In this document: positions 43,592-52,698 of the stretch, piece after piece | How the letters are laid out: each line of letters starts with the position of its first letter | How positions within the stretch are numbered: position 1 is the first letter of the stretch | Assembly: GCF_016616235.1 (NCBI RefSeq) | Contig: NZ_CP067100.1 | Location: 4,027,001-4,091,000, forward strand | Direction of reading: 5' to 3' | DNA length: 64,000 nt | Source: Bradyrhizobium diazoefficiens | GTDB taxonomy: Bacteria > Pseudomonadota > Alphaproteobacteria > Rhizobiales > Xanthobacteraceae | Made by a program: the position numbers and the translations under genes | The notes under the pieces: generated by a model | Database searches by the model: none | What the model was told of the DNA's origin: nothing | Seen by the model: only the letters and a program-made list of their open reading frames with translations

Positions 43592-44983
43592 CTAGCGCCT
43601 GAAGAACGACGACAGCGTCGATCCGGCTGTCGCCGTCTCCGGCTTGGCCGGCGCCGGCTGCTGGGGCGCGGGAACAGGCGCGGGTTCCTCGCGCTTTGAT
43701 GAGCGTTTTGAGGAGTAGCTGCGGCGGTGCTTGTCCGGCTTTGCGCTGGGCGCGGGCGCCGGGGCGGTCTCGGCTTGCGGGGCCGAGTCCTGGTTCTTTT
43801 CTGAGGTCTTCTCCTGAACCCGGTCCTGCGACTTGTCCTGACCCTTGTCCTGACTCTTCTCCTGGCCGCCGCGCATCGACAGCCGCTGGCCATCGAACAC
43901 GGTCGTCTCGCAATGACGCTCGTTCTCGGTAAGGCCCGCGCAGAGTTTCGCGGCGGCGGCGGCGTTGATCAGCGGGCCCGCCCCCAGGCGCAGCTGCATG
44001 CCAAGGCCCGTGCTGCCTTCCTTGATCATGATAATCGGCCGCAGGCCCGCAATCTCCGGGTTCGTCTTGGTGACGCCGCGCCAGAGCGCGCGCAGGCCGT
44101 CGATCGAATTGGCGCCGCCGAGGTCGATCGCAAAGCGCGTCTGCTGGACCGCGATTGCGGGGGCTTCGCTTTCGGTGGCTTCCGGTGGCTTGGCTGACGC
44201 GCTCGCGACTTCGGTCGGGGCAGGTGTCGGCTCGGCCTTCTTCTCGGCGGCCTTTTCGCTGGTCTCGGGCTGAATCAATTTCGATGCGGCCGGATCGGGC
44301 GGCGCCATGATCGATTTCGACGGCACGAGCGGGATGGCCGGCAGCGCCGAGTTCGTTGCTGGCGACTGCTGTACCAGCGAGGCGGCGGCCGCGGTCTGCG
44401 GCGGCGGGCTTGCCGGCTCCTTGACAGTATCCTTGACAGTATCCTTGGCAGCGTCCTTCTGAGTGTCCTTCGAGGAGTCCCTTGACGCCTCGGCGCGTGG
44501 CTTGTCACTGGGGGCCGGCGTCGAGGCGACCGGCGCGACACTGGGGGCCGCGGGCGCTGCATCCTGCGGCTTTGCGGCCTGCGGCGTCGCGGCGGTCTGT
44601 TTGGCGATGGCGCCGGTGACGGAATCGAGTCCTTGCTCCAGCACGGTGACGCGCGAATAGAGCCGGTCGCGATCGGAGTTCAGGGTTTCGATGGCGGCGG
44701 CGAGCCGGCGCGCCTCAGCCTGGCTCTCCCTGGTCAGCATCTGGAGGCGGTCGGCCTGGCGCGCGAGATCGGCGGAGGCGACCTGATCACGCCGCCAGCC
44801 GAGCTGGGCCTGGTTGGCCATCACGGCCATCACCACGGCGCCAACTGCTGTCGCGGCCCATGTGCCCAGCCGCCACATCAAGCGGCGGTCGACTGCGCTT
44901 TCCTCGGCCAGAAGTCCGGAGAACAGCCCGCCGGTCTCCTTGGTGCCGAAGGCGTCCGCCAGTGGGTCGGAATCCTTTGCCAT
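43592..44983 (-). CDS. membrane-anchored protein with coiled coil, repeats and SPOR-like end
   Basis: ATG 44983 gives MAKDSDPLADAFGTKETGGL and 463 residues. One membrane helix (LGTWAATAVGAVVMAVMANQ) is followed by a coiled-coil stretch (QADRLQMLTRESQAEARRLA), a long low-complexity linker with in-frame repeats (KDTVKDTVKE, QDKGQDKSQDRVQEKTSEK) and a domain with IIMIKEGSTGLGMQLRLGAG and LCAGLTENERHCETTVFDGQ that resembles a SPOR-type fold. A cell-envelope or division role is plausible. A 12-bp tandem unit codes the DTVK repeats. It is divergent from glmU. Confidence 0.75.
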   Translation of the reverse strand: MAKDSDPLADAFGTKETGGLFSGLLAEESAVDRRLMWRLGTWAATAVGAVVMAVMANQAQLGWRRDQVASADLARQADRLQMLTRESQAEARRLAAAIETLNSDRDRLYSRVTVLEQGLDSVTGAIAKQTAATPQAAKPQDAAPAAPSVAPVASTPAPSDKPRAEASRDSSKDTQKDAAKDTVKDTVKEPASPPPQTAAAASLVQQSPATNSALPAIPLVPSKSIMAPPDPAASKLIQPETSEKAAEKKAEPTPAPTEVASASAKPPEATESEAPAIAVQQTRFAIDLGGANSIDGLRALWRGVTKTNPEIAGLRPIIMIKEGSTGLGMQLRLGAGPLINAAAAAKLCAGLTENERHCETTVFDGQRLSMRGGQEKSQDKGQDKSQDRVQEKTSEKNQDSAPQAETAPAPAPSAKPDKHRRSYSSKRSSKREEPAPVPAPQQPAPAKPETATAGSTLSSFFRR

Positions 44984-45156
44984 GAAGTTTAAGTGCCCAG
45001 CCCTGTCAGGCGTCCCCGAATCAATAGGGAACATTAACAGGAAAACCCTGTCGCACTTGAATTCCGGGCGTTTGCGGGGGTAGCAAGGCGGGCAGTCCAT
45101 CAGGGCGGCTCGCCACCCGTCGCGCAATTGATTCGGCCATATTTGACAGGATTTCG

Positions 45157-46512
45157 ATGACCGCCCGTTCAAGCCTCACGATCGTGCTCGCCGCCGGCGA
45201 GGGCACGCGCATGCGATCGAGTCTGCCGAAAGTGCTGCATCCGGTCGCGCATCAGGCGCTGCTCGCCTATGTGCTCGCTGCCGCGCCCAAGGGAACCGGC
45301 ACCGCGCTCGCCGTCGTGATCGGTCCCGACCATCAGGCGGTCGCGGACGAGGCGAGGCGCATCAGGCCCGATGCGCTCACCTTCGTGCAGGCCGAGCGCC
45401 TCGGCACCGCACATGCGGTGCTGGCGGCGCGCGAGGCGATTGCCCAGGGCGCCGACGACCTGCTGATCGCATTCGGCGACACGCCGCTGATCTCGGCCGA
45501 GACGTTCGCGCGGCTGCGTACGCCGCTGGCCAGGGGCGCTGCAATCGCCGCCCTCGGGTTCCGCGCCACCGATCCCACCGGCTACGGCCGCTTCATCGTC
45601 GAGGGCGAGCGCCTGGTCGCGATTCGCGAGCAGGCCGACGCCAACGACGCCGAGCGCAAGATCAATCTGTGCAATGCCGGCGTGATGGCGATCGACGGCC
45701 GCCGCGCGCTCGACATTCTCGGGCAGATCGGCAATGCCAATTCCAAGGGCGAATATTATCTCACCGACGCAGTCGGCATCGTTCGCAAGCAGGGATGGGA
45801 GTCCGTCGTGATCGAGACCAGCGAAGACGAGGTGCGCGGCATCAACACCAAGGCGCAGCTCGCCGAAGCCGAAGCGGTGATGCAGGCGCGGCTGCGCAAA
45901 GCGGCGATGGAGGCCGGCGTCACGCTGATCGCGCCCGAGACCGTGTACCTGTCCGCGGACACAATGTTCGGCAAGGACGTCACCATCGAACCGTTCGTGG
46001 TGATCGGGCCCGGCGTGTCGATCGCCGATGGCACGGTGATCCACTCGTTCTCGCATATCGTGCAGACCACGCTCGGCAAGAATGTCTCGATCGGTCCCTA
46101 TGCGCGGCTTCGCCCCGGCACTTCGCTCGGCGACGGCGCGCGCATCGGCAATTTCGTGGAGACGAAAGCAGCAACGCTGGAGGCCGGCGTCAAGGTCAAC
46201 CATCTCTCCTACATTGGCGATGCCACCGTCGGCGCCAATTCCAACATCGGCGCCGGCACCATCACGTGCAACTATGATGGCTTCAAGAAGCACAAGACGG
46301 TCATCGGGCAGGGCGCATTCGTCGGCACCAATTCCTCGCTGGTGGCTCCGGTCAGAATCGGCAACGGCGCCTATATCGGCTCCGGCTCGGTGATCACCCG
46401 CGATGTGCCTGACGATGCCATGGCGCTGGAGCGCAACCAGCAGACCATCCGGGAAGGCGGCGCTGCGCGCTATCGCGAGATGAAGACCGGCGGCAAGAAG
46501 CCGGAGAAATAG
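45157..46512 (+). CDS. glmU: bifunctional UDP-GlcNAc pyrophosphorylase / GlcN-1-P acetyltransferase
   Basis: GlmU acetylates glucosamine-1-phosphate and then forms UDP-GlcNAc, needed for peptidoglycan and lipid A. The N-terminal nucleotidyltransferase has [20 protein letters not shown] (residues 9-28), and the C-terminal left-handed beta-helix shows hexapeptide repeats and the end [20 protein letters not shown] followed by [15 protein letters not shown]. The length of 451 is normal. Start ATG 45157 fits the conserved N-terminus. It is followed on the same strand by glmS, with one small minus-strand gene between. Confidence 0.97.
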   Translation: MTARSSLTIVLAAGEGTRMRSSLPKVLHPVAHQALLAYVLAAAPKGTGTALAVVIGPDHQAVADEARRIRPDALTFVQAERLGTAHAVLAAREAIAQGADDLLIAFGDTPLISAETFARLRTPLARGAAIAALGFRATDPTGYGRFIVEGERLVAIREQADANDAERKINLCNAGVMAIDGRRALDILGQIGNANSKGEYYLTDAVGIVRKQGWESVVIETSEDEVRGINTKAQLAEAEAVMQARLRKAAMEAGVTLIAPETVYLSADTMFGKDVTIEPFVVIGPGVSIADGTVIHSFSHIVQTTLGKNVSIGPYARLRPGTSLGDGARIGNFVETKAATLEAGVKVNHLSYIGDATVGANSNIGAGTITCNYDGFKKHKTVIGQGAFVGTNSSLVAPVRIGNGAYIGSGSVITRDVPDDAMALERNQQTIREGGAARYREMKTGGKKPEK

Positions 46513-46518
46513 ACCGCG

Positions 46519-46737
46519 CTATTCCTCGTCGGCGAACTCGGAGAAGATGGCGCGGGTCAGGCGCCAGCCGCGCGGCTTGGCGCGCTTGGCCGGTTCGCCT
46601 TGCACATGCTTGACGAAGACCGGCTTGCTTTCCTTGCCGCGCAGGGGCGGCGGCCAATGGGCGAGGTGCGTGCCCGAGGTCTCGCTCGCCTGCACATACC
46701 TCGACGACAGACCCTTGCGGTCGGCTGAGCCCTTCAT
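46519..46737 (-). CDS. small basic hypothetical protein
   Basis: The 72-residue frame from ATG 46737 (MKGSADRKGLSSRYVQASET) continues with SGTHLAHWPPPLRGKESKPV and FVKHVQGEPAKRAKPRGWRL, ending FSEFADEE. It is rich in Lys/Arg and Pro and has no hydrophobic segment. It lies antisense in the glmU-glmS gap and may be a small conserved protein of unknown role; a chance frame is not excluded. Confidence 0.5.
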   Translation of the reverse strand: MKGSADRKGLSSRYVQASETSGTHLAHWPPPLRGKESKPVFVKHVQGEPAKRAKPRGWRLTRAIFSEFADEE

Positions 46738-46960
46738 GGCCGCACTCTCCTGGGCCGGAATCGTTGGCCAAACTTATTGACAAGGAGTTAATGCGCGCGG
46801 TTTAAGGGCCGGCCACATCGACGCAGGCGCACGACGCGCCGTCATCGGCTGCTGTCGCAATTCGTCATAATTATTGAGTATCTGGTTCCCAGGGAACTTC
46901 GCTAAAAACCGGGCGCGTCGTTTAGGCGATTTTTCGACGATTTGGGGGATAGTGGTCCGC

Positions 46961-48787
46961 ATGTGCGGGATTGTCGGCATTCTCGGGCGCGAGCCGGTTG
47001 CAGAGCAATTGGTGGATTCGCTCAAACGTCTCGAATATCGCGGCTATGACTCCGCGGGCGTCGCCACACTCGAAGGCAAGCGTCTCGAGCGCCGCCGCGC
47101 CGAGGGCAAGCTGAAGAACCTGGAGAAGCGGCTGGAGGCCGAGCCGCTGAAGGGCACGACCGGCATCGGCCACACCCGCTGGGCCACCCATGGCAAGCCG
47201 ACGGTCAACAACGCCCACCCGCATGCGACCGAGCGTGTTGCCGTCGTTCACAACGGCATCATCGAGAATTTCCGCGAGGTGCGCGAGGAGCTCGAGAAGA
47301 AGGGCACGGTGTTCCACACCGAGACCGACACCGAGATCGTGCTGCATCTCGTCGACGCTCTCTTGACCGGCGGCAACAAGCCGGTGGAAGCGGTGAAGCT
47401 GGCGCTGGGGCGGTTGCGGGGTGCTTTCGCGCTCGGCTTCATCTTCGCCGGCGACGACGACCTCATGATCGGCGCTCGCAACGGCCCGCCGCTCGCGATC
47501 GGCTATGGTGACGGCGAGATGTATCTCGGCTCCGACGCCATCGCGCTCGGCCCGTTCACCGACACGATCAGCTATCTCGAGGACGGCGACTGGGTCGTGC
47601 TGACCCGCAACAGCGCCACAATCTTCGACAAGGACGGAAACGCCGTCCAGCGCGACAAGATCAAGCACGCCGCATCGACCTCGCTGGTCGACAAGGCCAA
47701 TTACCGCCACTTCATGGCGAAGGAGATCCACGAGCAGCCGGAAGTGGTCGGCCATACGCTGGCGCGCTATGTCGACATGGCGACCGAGCGGGTCTCGCTG
47801 CCGGTCAAGCTGCCGTTCGACTTCAAGACCATCCAGCGCATCAACATCACCGCTTGCGGCACCGCGAGCTACGCCGGCATCGTTGCAAAATACTGGTTCG
47901 AGCGCTTCGCGCGCCTGCCGGTCGAGGTCGACGTCGCCTCCGAATTCCGCTACCGCGAGGCGCCGCTGCGCAAGGGCGATCTCGCGATCTTCATCTCGCA
48001 ATCCGGCGAGACTGCCGACACGCTGGCCGCACTGCGCTACGCCAAGGCCGAAGGCGCGCATACCATTGCCGTCGTCAACGTGCCGACCTCGACCATCGCG
48101 CGCGAAAGCGAGACCGTGCTGCAAACGCTGGCCGGCCCCGAGATCGGGGTCGCTTCGACCAAGGCCTTCACGTGTCAGCTGATGGTGCTGGCGAACCTTG
48201 CGATTGCGGCCGGCAAGGCTAGAGGCGAGTTGTCCGACGAGGACGAGATCAAGCTGGTCCATGGCCTCGTCGAGATCCCGCGCCTGATGGCGGATGCGCT
48301 CACCACCGAGCTTCAGATCGAGAAGCTCGCGCACAGGATCGCCAAGTCGCGCGACGTGCTCTATCTCGGCCGCGGCACCAGCTTCCCGCTCGCGCTGGAA
48401 GGCGCGCTGAAGCTGAAGGAGATCTCCTACATCCATGCCGAAGGCTATGCCGCCGGCGAGCTCAAGCACGGGCCGATCGCGCTGATCGATGAGACCATGC
48501 CGGTCGTCGTCATTGCGCCCCATGACCGCGTGTTCGAGAAGACCGTCTCCAACATGCAGGAGGTCGCCGCCCGCGGCGGCAACATCATCCTGATGACGGA
48601 CGCCAAGGGTGCGGAGGAAGCAACGGTCGAGTCGCTCGTCACCATCGTCATGCCCGACATGGCGGCGGCGTTCACGCCGATGGTCTATGCCGTGCCCGTG
48701 CAGCTGCTCGCCTATCACACCGCGGTCGTGATGGGGACCGACGTCGACCAGCCGCGCAACCTCGCGAAATCGGTGACGGTGGAATAG
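46961..48787 (+). CDS. glmS: glutamine-fructose-6-phosphate aminotransferase (isomerising)
   Basis: GlmS makes glucosamine-6-phosphate from fructose-6-phosphate and glutamine. The start ATG 46961 places the catalytic cysteine at position 2 (MCGIVGILG), as required after removal of Met. The glutaminase domain (GHTRWATHGKP, DTEIVLHLVD) is followed by two SIS domains (ITACGTASYAGIVAKYWFER and LYLGRGTSFPLALEGALKLK) and ends PRNLAKSVTVE. Length 608 is usual. A palindrome GTTCCC-A-GGGAAC (46885-46897) and TTGACA (46777) lie upstream. No ribozyme-like leader is seen. Confidence 0.97.
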   Translation: MCGIVGILGREPVAEQLVDSLKRLEYRGYDSAGVATLEGKRLERRRAEGKLKNLEKRLEAEPLKGTTGIGHTRWATHGKPTVNNAHPHATERVAVVHNGIIENFREVREELEKKGTVFHTETDTEIVLHLVDALLTGGNKPVEAVKLALGRLRGAFALGFIFAGDDDLMIGARNGPPLAIGYGDGEMYLGSDAIALGPFTDTISYLEDGDWVVLTRNSATIFDKDGNAVQRDKIKHAASTSLVDKANYRHFMAKEIHEQPEVVGHTLARYVDMATERVSLPVKLPFDFKTIQRINITACGTASYAGIVAKYWFERFARLPVEVDVASEFRYREAPLRKGDLAIFISQSGETADTLAALRYAKAEGAHTIAVVNVPTSTIARESETVLQTLAGPEIGVASTKAFTCQLMVLANLAIAAGKARGELSDEDEIKLVHGLVEIPRLMADALTTELQIEKLAHRIAKSRDVLYLGRGTSFPLALEGALKLKEISYIHAEGYAAGELKHGPIALIDETMPVVVIAPHDRVFEKTVSNMQEVAARGGNIILMTDAKGAEEATVESLVTIVMPDMAAAFTPMVYAVPVQLLAYHTAVVMGTDVDQPRNLAKSVTVE

Positions 48788-48866
48788 GCAGAACGGACCA
48801 GGCCGCGCTCTTCCAAAACCTGCTAGAAGCCCCTAGCTTGTGTGCTGCGACCGACCTGGAACCCGA

Positions 48867-49637
48867 ATGACCACCCGCGACGACGTGCCTGCGCCTCTTG
48901 ATCCCGTACCGGAGCCGCATACCGGCCTCATGGGCCGTTTCCGGAGATATTTCCTGACGGGCCTCGTTGTGACGGGGCCGATCGCGATCACCCTCTATCT
49001 GGTCTGGTGGTTCGTGACCTGGGTCGATGGCGTGGTGCGGCCGTTCGTGCCGCTGGCCTACCGGCCCGAAACCTATCTGCCTTACGGCGTTCCCGGCTGG
49101 GGACTGATTGTCGCATTCTTCACGCTGACGTTGGTCGGCTTCCTCGCCGCCAACCTGATCGGCCGGACGCTGGTCGATGTCGGCGAGACCTTCCTCGGCC
49201 GGATCCCGGCGGTACGCGCGATCTATCGGGGCCTGAAGCAGGTGTTCGAGACGCTGTTCTCGGGCAAGGGCTCGAGCTTCCGCAAGGTCGGCCTGGTCGA
49301 GTTTCCCTCGCCGGGCATGTGGTCGATCGTGCTGATCTCGCAGTCGCCGAACGAGGACATCGCGCGCAGCCTGCCGGGACAGGAGGAACATGTCTCGGTG
49401 TTTCTGCCGTGCTCGCCGAACCCGACCACCGGCTTCTTTTTCTATGTGCCCAAGAGCAAGATCATCGAAGTCGATCTCACCGCCGAGGACGCTGCGACCC
49501 TGATCATGTCGGCCGGCGTGGTGCAGCCGGGCTCGGCGCCCGATCCGAAGAAGGCCGCTGCGCTCGCGGGCATGGCGAATGCGGCGCGCATCGCCAATGC
49601 CTCCACGCTCCAGCCCGCGCCTGCGAAGGCGGAGTAG
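48867..49637 (+). CDS. DUF502-family membrane protein
   Basis: This 256-residue protein has two membrane segments (YFLTGLVVTGPIAITLYLVWWF and WGLIVAFFTLTLVGFLAANL) and the DUF502 core (FRKVGLVEFPSPGMWSIVLI, SVFLPCSPNPTTGFFFYVPK). The chosen ATG 48867 is preferred over one at 48840. The family's function is unknown; members are inner-membrane proteins. It follows glmS by 79 bases and may share its transcript. Confidence 0.9.
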   Translation: MTTRDDVPAPLDPVPEPHTGLMGRFRRYFLTGLVVTGPIAITLYLVWWFVTWVDGVVRPFVPLAYRPETYLPYGVPGWGLIVAFFTLTLVGFLAANLIGRTLVDVGETFLGRIPAVRAIYRGLKQVFETLFSGKGSSFRKVGLVEFPSPGMWSIVLISQSPNEDIARSLPGQEEHVSVFLPCSPNPTTGFFFYVPKSKIIEVDLTAEDAATLIMSAGVVQPGSAPDPKKAAALAGMANAARIANASTLQPAPAKAE

Positions 49638-49741
49638 GCCATTCCCGTGCTGGGTGGCCGCGTTCACGCAAGAGCTTTCGTCCTCTGCTATTCTTCCGGT
49701 TGAGCGAAACGCCTCGCTTGGAACGCGATCCGGAGTGCACG

Positions 49742-50596
49742 ATGTCCAAAACCATAGCGATCCTCGCGCCCGGTGCCATGGGCAGCGCCGTGGCCCGCCG
49801 CCTCAGCGAGAACGGCGCCCGCGTCCTGACGTCGTTGAAGGGACGAAGCGAAGCCACGCTGAAACGCGCCGCGGACGCCGGCATGGTCGGTGCCGAGGAC
49901 GAGGCGATCGCGGAGGCCGACATCATCCTCTCGATCGTGCCGCCGGGCGAGGCGGTGGCGCTGGCGGAGCGGCTGGCGGCGCTGATCGTCCGGCGCGAGA
50001 AGAAGCCGGTCGTGGTCGACTGCAATGCCGTCAATGTCGACACCGTGATGCGGATCGAGGAGATCATCGGCTCGGCGCAGGCGCCGTTCGTCGATGGCGG
50101 CATCATCGGGTTTCCGCCGCAGCCCGGCGGCAAGAGTCCGGCCTTCTACATGTCCGGCGAGCACGCCAGGGACGTCGCGGTGCTGAAGGACCTCGGTCTC
50201 GACGTGCGCATCGTCGAGGGCCCGGTCGGCGCGGCGTCGGCGCTGAAGATGTCCTATGCCGGCATCGTCAAGGGCCTCGCCGGCATCGGCTCGGCCATGG
50301 TGGTTGCGGCCACGAAAGCAGGCGCGGCGGACGCGCTGCGCGACGAGCTGGCGCTGAGCCAGCCCGCCATCCTGGCGCGGCTCGAGGTCGCGCTGCCGGA
50401 CATGATCCCGAAGGCCTATCGCTGGGTTGCGGAGATGCGGGAGATTTCCGGCTTTCTCGGCGCCGATCATCCGGCCAGCCAGATCTACGAGGGCTTTGCG
50501 CGCTGGTTCGAGCATCTCGCCGCAGACGCAAATGGCGAGGCGGTGGATGCGGAATTGCTGAAGGCGTTTGCCGCGCGGATCGCGAAGAATCCCTGA
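49742..50596 (+). CDS. 6-phosphogluconate/3-hydroxyisobutyrate dehydrogenase-like protein
   Basis: This NAD(P)-binding oxidoreductase of 284 residues starts at ATG 49742 (MSKTIAILAPGAMGSAVARR), with a dinucleotide motif GAMGSA. The C-terminal half (GAASALKMSYAGIVKGLAGI, then EVALPDMIPKAYRWVAEMRE) matches the DUF1932 or beta-hydroxyacid dehydrogenase type, with K in SALKMSY as the likely catalytic lysine. The substrate is not clear. A long unlike frame upstream is a shadow of the DUF502 gene. Confidence 0.88.
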   Translation: MSKTIAILAPGAMGSAVARRLSENGARVLTSLKGRSEATLKRAADAGMVGAEDEAIAEADIILSIVPPGEAVALAERLAALIVRREKKPVVVDCNAVNVDTVMRIEEIIGSAQAPFVDGGIIGFPPQPGGKSPAFYMSGEHARDVAVLKDLGLDVRIVEGPVGAASALKMSYAGIVKGLAGIGSAMVVAATKAGAADALRDELALSQPAILARLEVALPDMIPKAYRWVAEMREISGFLGADHPASQIYEGFARWFEHLAADANGEAVDAELLKAFAARIAKNP

Positions 50597-50606
50597 TCGG
50601 CCAGTT

Positions 50607-51128
50607 TCACTCGCCTTGCACTGAAACGGACTCCACAAAGCCCTGAATGTCCCGGTCGCGCCTCAAACGCACGACCGGAACATCCGGGCCATACTGGAGC
50701 CGCTCGGCCTCGATGACGGGCACGCGCTCGACATCGTAGCGCCACGCCTCCTTCATCAGCTTCCAGTCGAACTGTTCCAGGCACCCGTCCGGCAAATCGG
50801 GCCGGCCGTTGTCGCGACCGAAGGCGGAGCGCCAGAGAATGCGCCACTGGCAGACCCAGCGCGGGCGGTCGATCACAACAAGAACGTCAGCGCGTGCGAT
50901 CGTGATGTCGAAGACGAGACCCGAGAAGCTGCCGTCAACGACCCAGGCATCGCCCGCGGTCGCATCAGTGACGCGTGCCCGAAAACCTGCTGTGTCCGAA
51001 GGCGTCCAGCCCGGCCGCCAGTACAGCACGTCGAGATGCACCACGGGCAATCCGAGCTTTCGCCCAAGCCTCAGGGCGAGACTCGTCTTTCCGCTCCCCT
51101 GGGAGCCAACGACGATGATCCGGCGCAT
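50607..51128 (-). CDS. P-loop kinase-like protein (FlaR/topology-modulation type)
   Basis: The 173-residue protein has a Walker A motif GSQGSGKTSLALRLG (residues 8-22) followed by LPVVHLDVLYWRPGWTPSD and VDGSFSGLVFD, the hallmarks of the adenylate-kinase-like FlaR group. Proteins of this group were named for effects on DNA topology, but their biochemical role is uncertain. It is divergent from the NTF2-like gene at 51301. Confidence 0.85.
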   Translation of the reverse strand: MRRIIVVGSQGSGKTSLALRLGRKLGLPVVHLDVLYWRPGWTPSDTAGFRARVTDATAGDAWVVDGSFSGLVFDITIARADVLVVIDRPRWVCQWRILWRSAFGRDNGRPDLPDGCLEQFDWKLMKEAWRYDVERVPVIEAERLQYGPDVPVVRLRRDRDIQGFVESVSVQGE

Positions 51129-51300
51129 GGAAGCAGGATTTCACAGAGTGAGGCTCGGTGAAAGAGCGCGCCTTCGCGGCCCGCTTATTACCTCGCGTGT
51201 AATTGAGCCAATCCGCAGCCCGACTAGTCTCCCGCTCATCCTCCGCCGGGGCGCCCATGAGCCTCCGGTCGGACGCGTATCACCGCATGAGGAGAGAAGA

Positions 51301-51690
51301 ATGCAAGTCGTGTTCACGAAGAAGGAGCCACCGCAATGGCTGCTCGATATGTGGAAGGAGATCGACGACAAGACGTTTGGACAGGGGTTCGATTGCTTTG
51401 CGGAGGATGCGGTCTGCAATCTCGGCGTCGCCGACTGGAAGGGGCGGGAAGCGATCCGCGCCAATCTGAAGGCTTTCATCGACACCGGTTTCACGGCGCT
51501 GCATCACGTCACCGAATATTGGGATGCCGGCACTCTGAAGGTGTTTCGCGGTGTCGTGGACATGAGGCCCGACGATCCCTCGATGAAGGCGGTGCATCCG
51601 ACGATGATGCATTTCTTCTACATGGACGAGCGGGACGAGACCAAGGTGAAGCACTGGGTCGGGGCCGTCGGTCCGGTCGCCTTCGGTTGA
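51301..51690 (+). CDS. NTF2-like (SnoaL-type) protein
   Basis: ATG 51301 lies after GAGGAGAG. The 129-residue protein shows the SnoaL/NTF2 layout: an alpha-helix (PQWLLDMWKEIDDKTFGQGF), then CFAEDAVCNLGVADWKGREA and four strands with HVTEYWDAGTLKVFRGVV and MHFFYMDERDE. The family includes isomerases, dehydratases and binding proteins; specific chemistry is unknown. A regulator of the MmyB type follows. Confidence 0.85.
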   Translation: MQVVFTKKEPPQWLLDMWKEIDDKTFGQGFDCFAEDAVCNLGVADWKGREAIRANLKAFIDTGFTALHHVTEYWDAGTLKVFRGVVDMRPDDPSMKAVHPTMMHFFYMDERDETKVKHWVGAVGPVAFG

Positions 51691-51788
51691 TTGTCCGCCA
51701 TTGGCGACCCAAATGGTGCCTCGGGGCGATCCCGGGGCACCGGCGCCCGCGCGTCGACGACGCGGCAGCATCGAAGGATCGTTCGACA

Positions 51789-52619
51789 ATGAAAGTCACA
51801 GCCAGCGCCCTCAAGACACGCGCGACGTCCGCGGGCGCGCTGCTGCGTCGATGGCGGGACATTCGCGGCAAGACGCAGCTCGATTTGTCTTTCGATGCCG
51901 GCGTCTCGCAAAAGCACATCAGCTTCGTCGAGAGCGGTCGCAGCATCCCGAGCCGCCAGATGCTGCTCGATCTTGCCCAGGCCCTCGACGTGCCCTTGCG
52001 CGAGCGAAACGAATTGCTGCTGGCCGCAGGCTACGCCCCGTCCTATTCCGATCCCGCGCTGGGCACGTCTGCCATGACCAGCATCAATCGCGCCCTGCAA
52101 CGGATGCTGCATCAGCACGAACCGTTTCCGGCCATCGTCATGGACCGCCGCTGGAACGTGCTGATGACCAACGAGGCCGCGCCGCGTCTGTTCAACTGCT
52201 TCATCGACCTGTCGGCGCGGCCGAGCCCGCGAAACCTGCTGCATCTCATGTTCGATCCGGAGGGGATGCGCCCCTTCATCGCGAACTGGCCGCAGACCGC
52301 CCGCAGCCTGCTTGCGCGTGTCCATCGCGAGGCGGTCGGGCACGTCATCGATATCCGGACGAAAGCGCTGCTGGAAGAGCTGTCGCGATACCCCGGCGTG
52401 AAGCCGGAATGGCGCGCGCCATCGGCCTCGGACGCGATGCCGATGATCCCGCTCAGCTTCGTCAAGGACGGCGTGATGCTCGACTATTTCTCCCTGATCA
52501 CGACGGTCGGGACGCCGCAGACCGTGACGGCTGAAGAGCTGCGGCTCGAGTGCATGTTCCCAGCCAACGATGCGACTGAAGCCGAGCACGGCAGGTTCTT
52601 GCGCGCACATGCGGGGTGA
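51789..52619 (+). CDS. XRE-family regulator with MmyB-like ligand domain
   Basis: ATG 51789 gives 276 residues. The N-terminal helix-turn-helix (GKTQLDLSFDAGVSQKHISF) is of the Xre type. The C-terminal part (PFPAIVMDRRWNVLMTNEAA, PRLFNCF, RNLLHLMFDPEGMRPFI) is the PAS-like MmyB ligand domain. Such proteins often regulate adjacent oxidoreductase or NTF2-like genes; the 98-base gap to 51690 suggests the preceding gene may be co-transcribed. Confidence 0.92.
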   Translation: MKVTASALKTRATSAGALLRRWRDIRGKTQLDLSFDAGVSQKHISFVESGRSIPSRQMLLDLAQALDVPLRERNELLLAAGYAPSYSDPALGTSAMTSINRALQRMLHQHEPFPAIVMDRRWNVLMTNEAAPRLFNCFIDLSARPSPRNLLHLMFDPEGMRPFIANWPQTARSLLARVHREAVGHVIDIRTKALLEELSRYPGVKPEWRAPSASDAMPMIPLSFVKDGVMLDYFSLITTVGTPQTVTAEELRLECMFPANDATEAEHGRFLRAHAG

Positions 52620-52671
52620 GCGGCGTTGCCACGGGCCGATTCCATCGACGCGTGCCGAGCTCCACCCACAT

Positions 52672-52694
52672 CGTCATTGCGAGCGTAGCGTGCT
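52672..52694. repeat. fragment of palindromic repeat family C
   Basis: CGTCATTGCGAGCGTAGCG matches the opening of the element at 58815-58902 (CGTCATTGCGAG). It lies next to the recG 3' end and looks like a truncated copy. Confidence 0.5.
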
Positions 52695-52698
52695 CCAG

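Noticed and set aside
46893..46922. A GGAAC...CGTT pair before glmS, considered as an EcfG promoter
   Set aside because: The spacing is 21 bases, too long for the usual 16-17.
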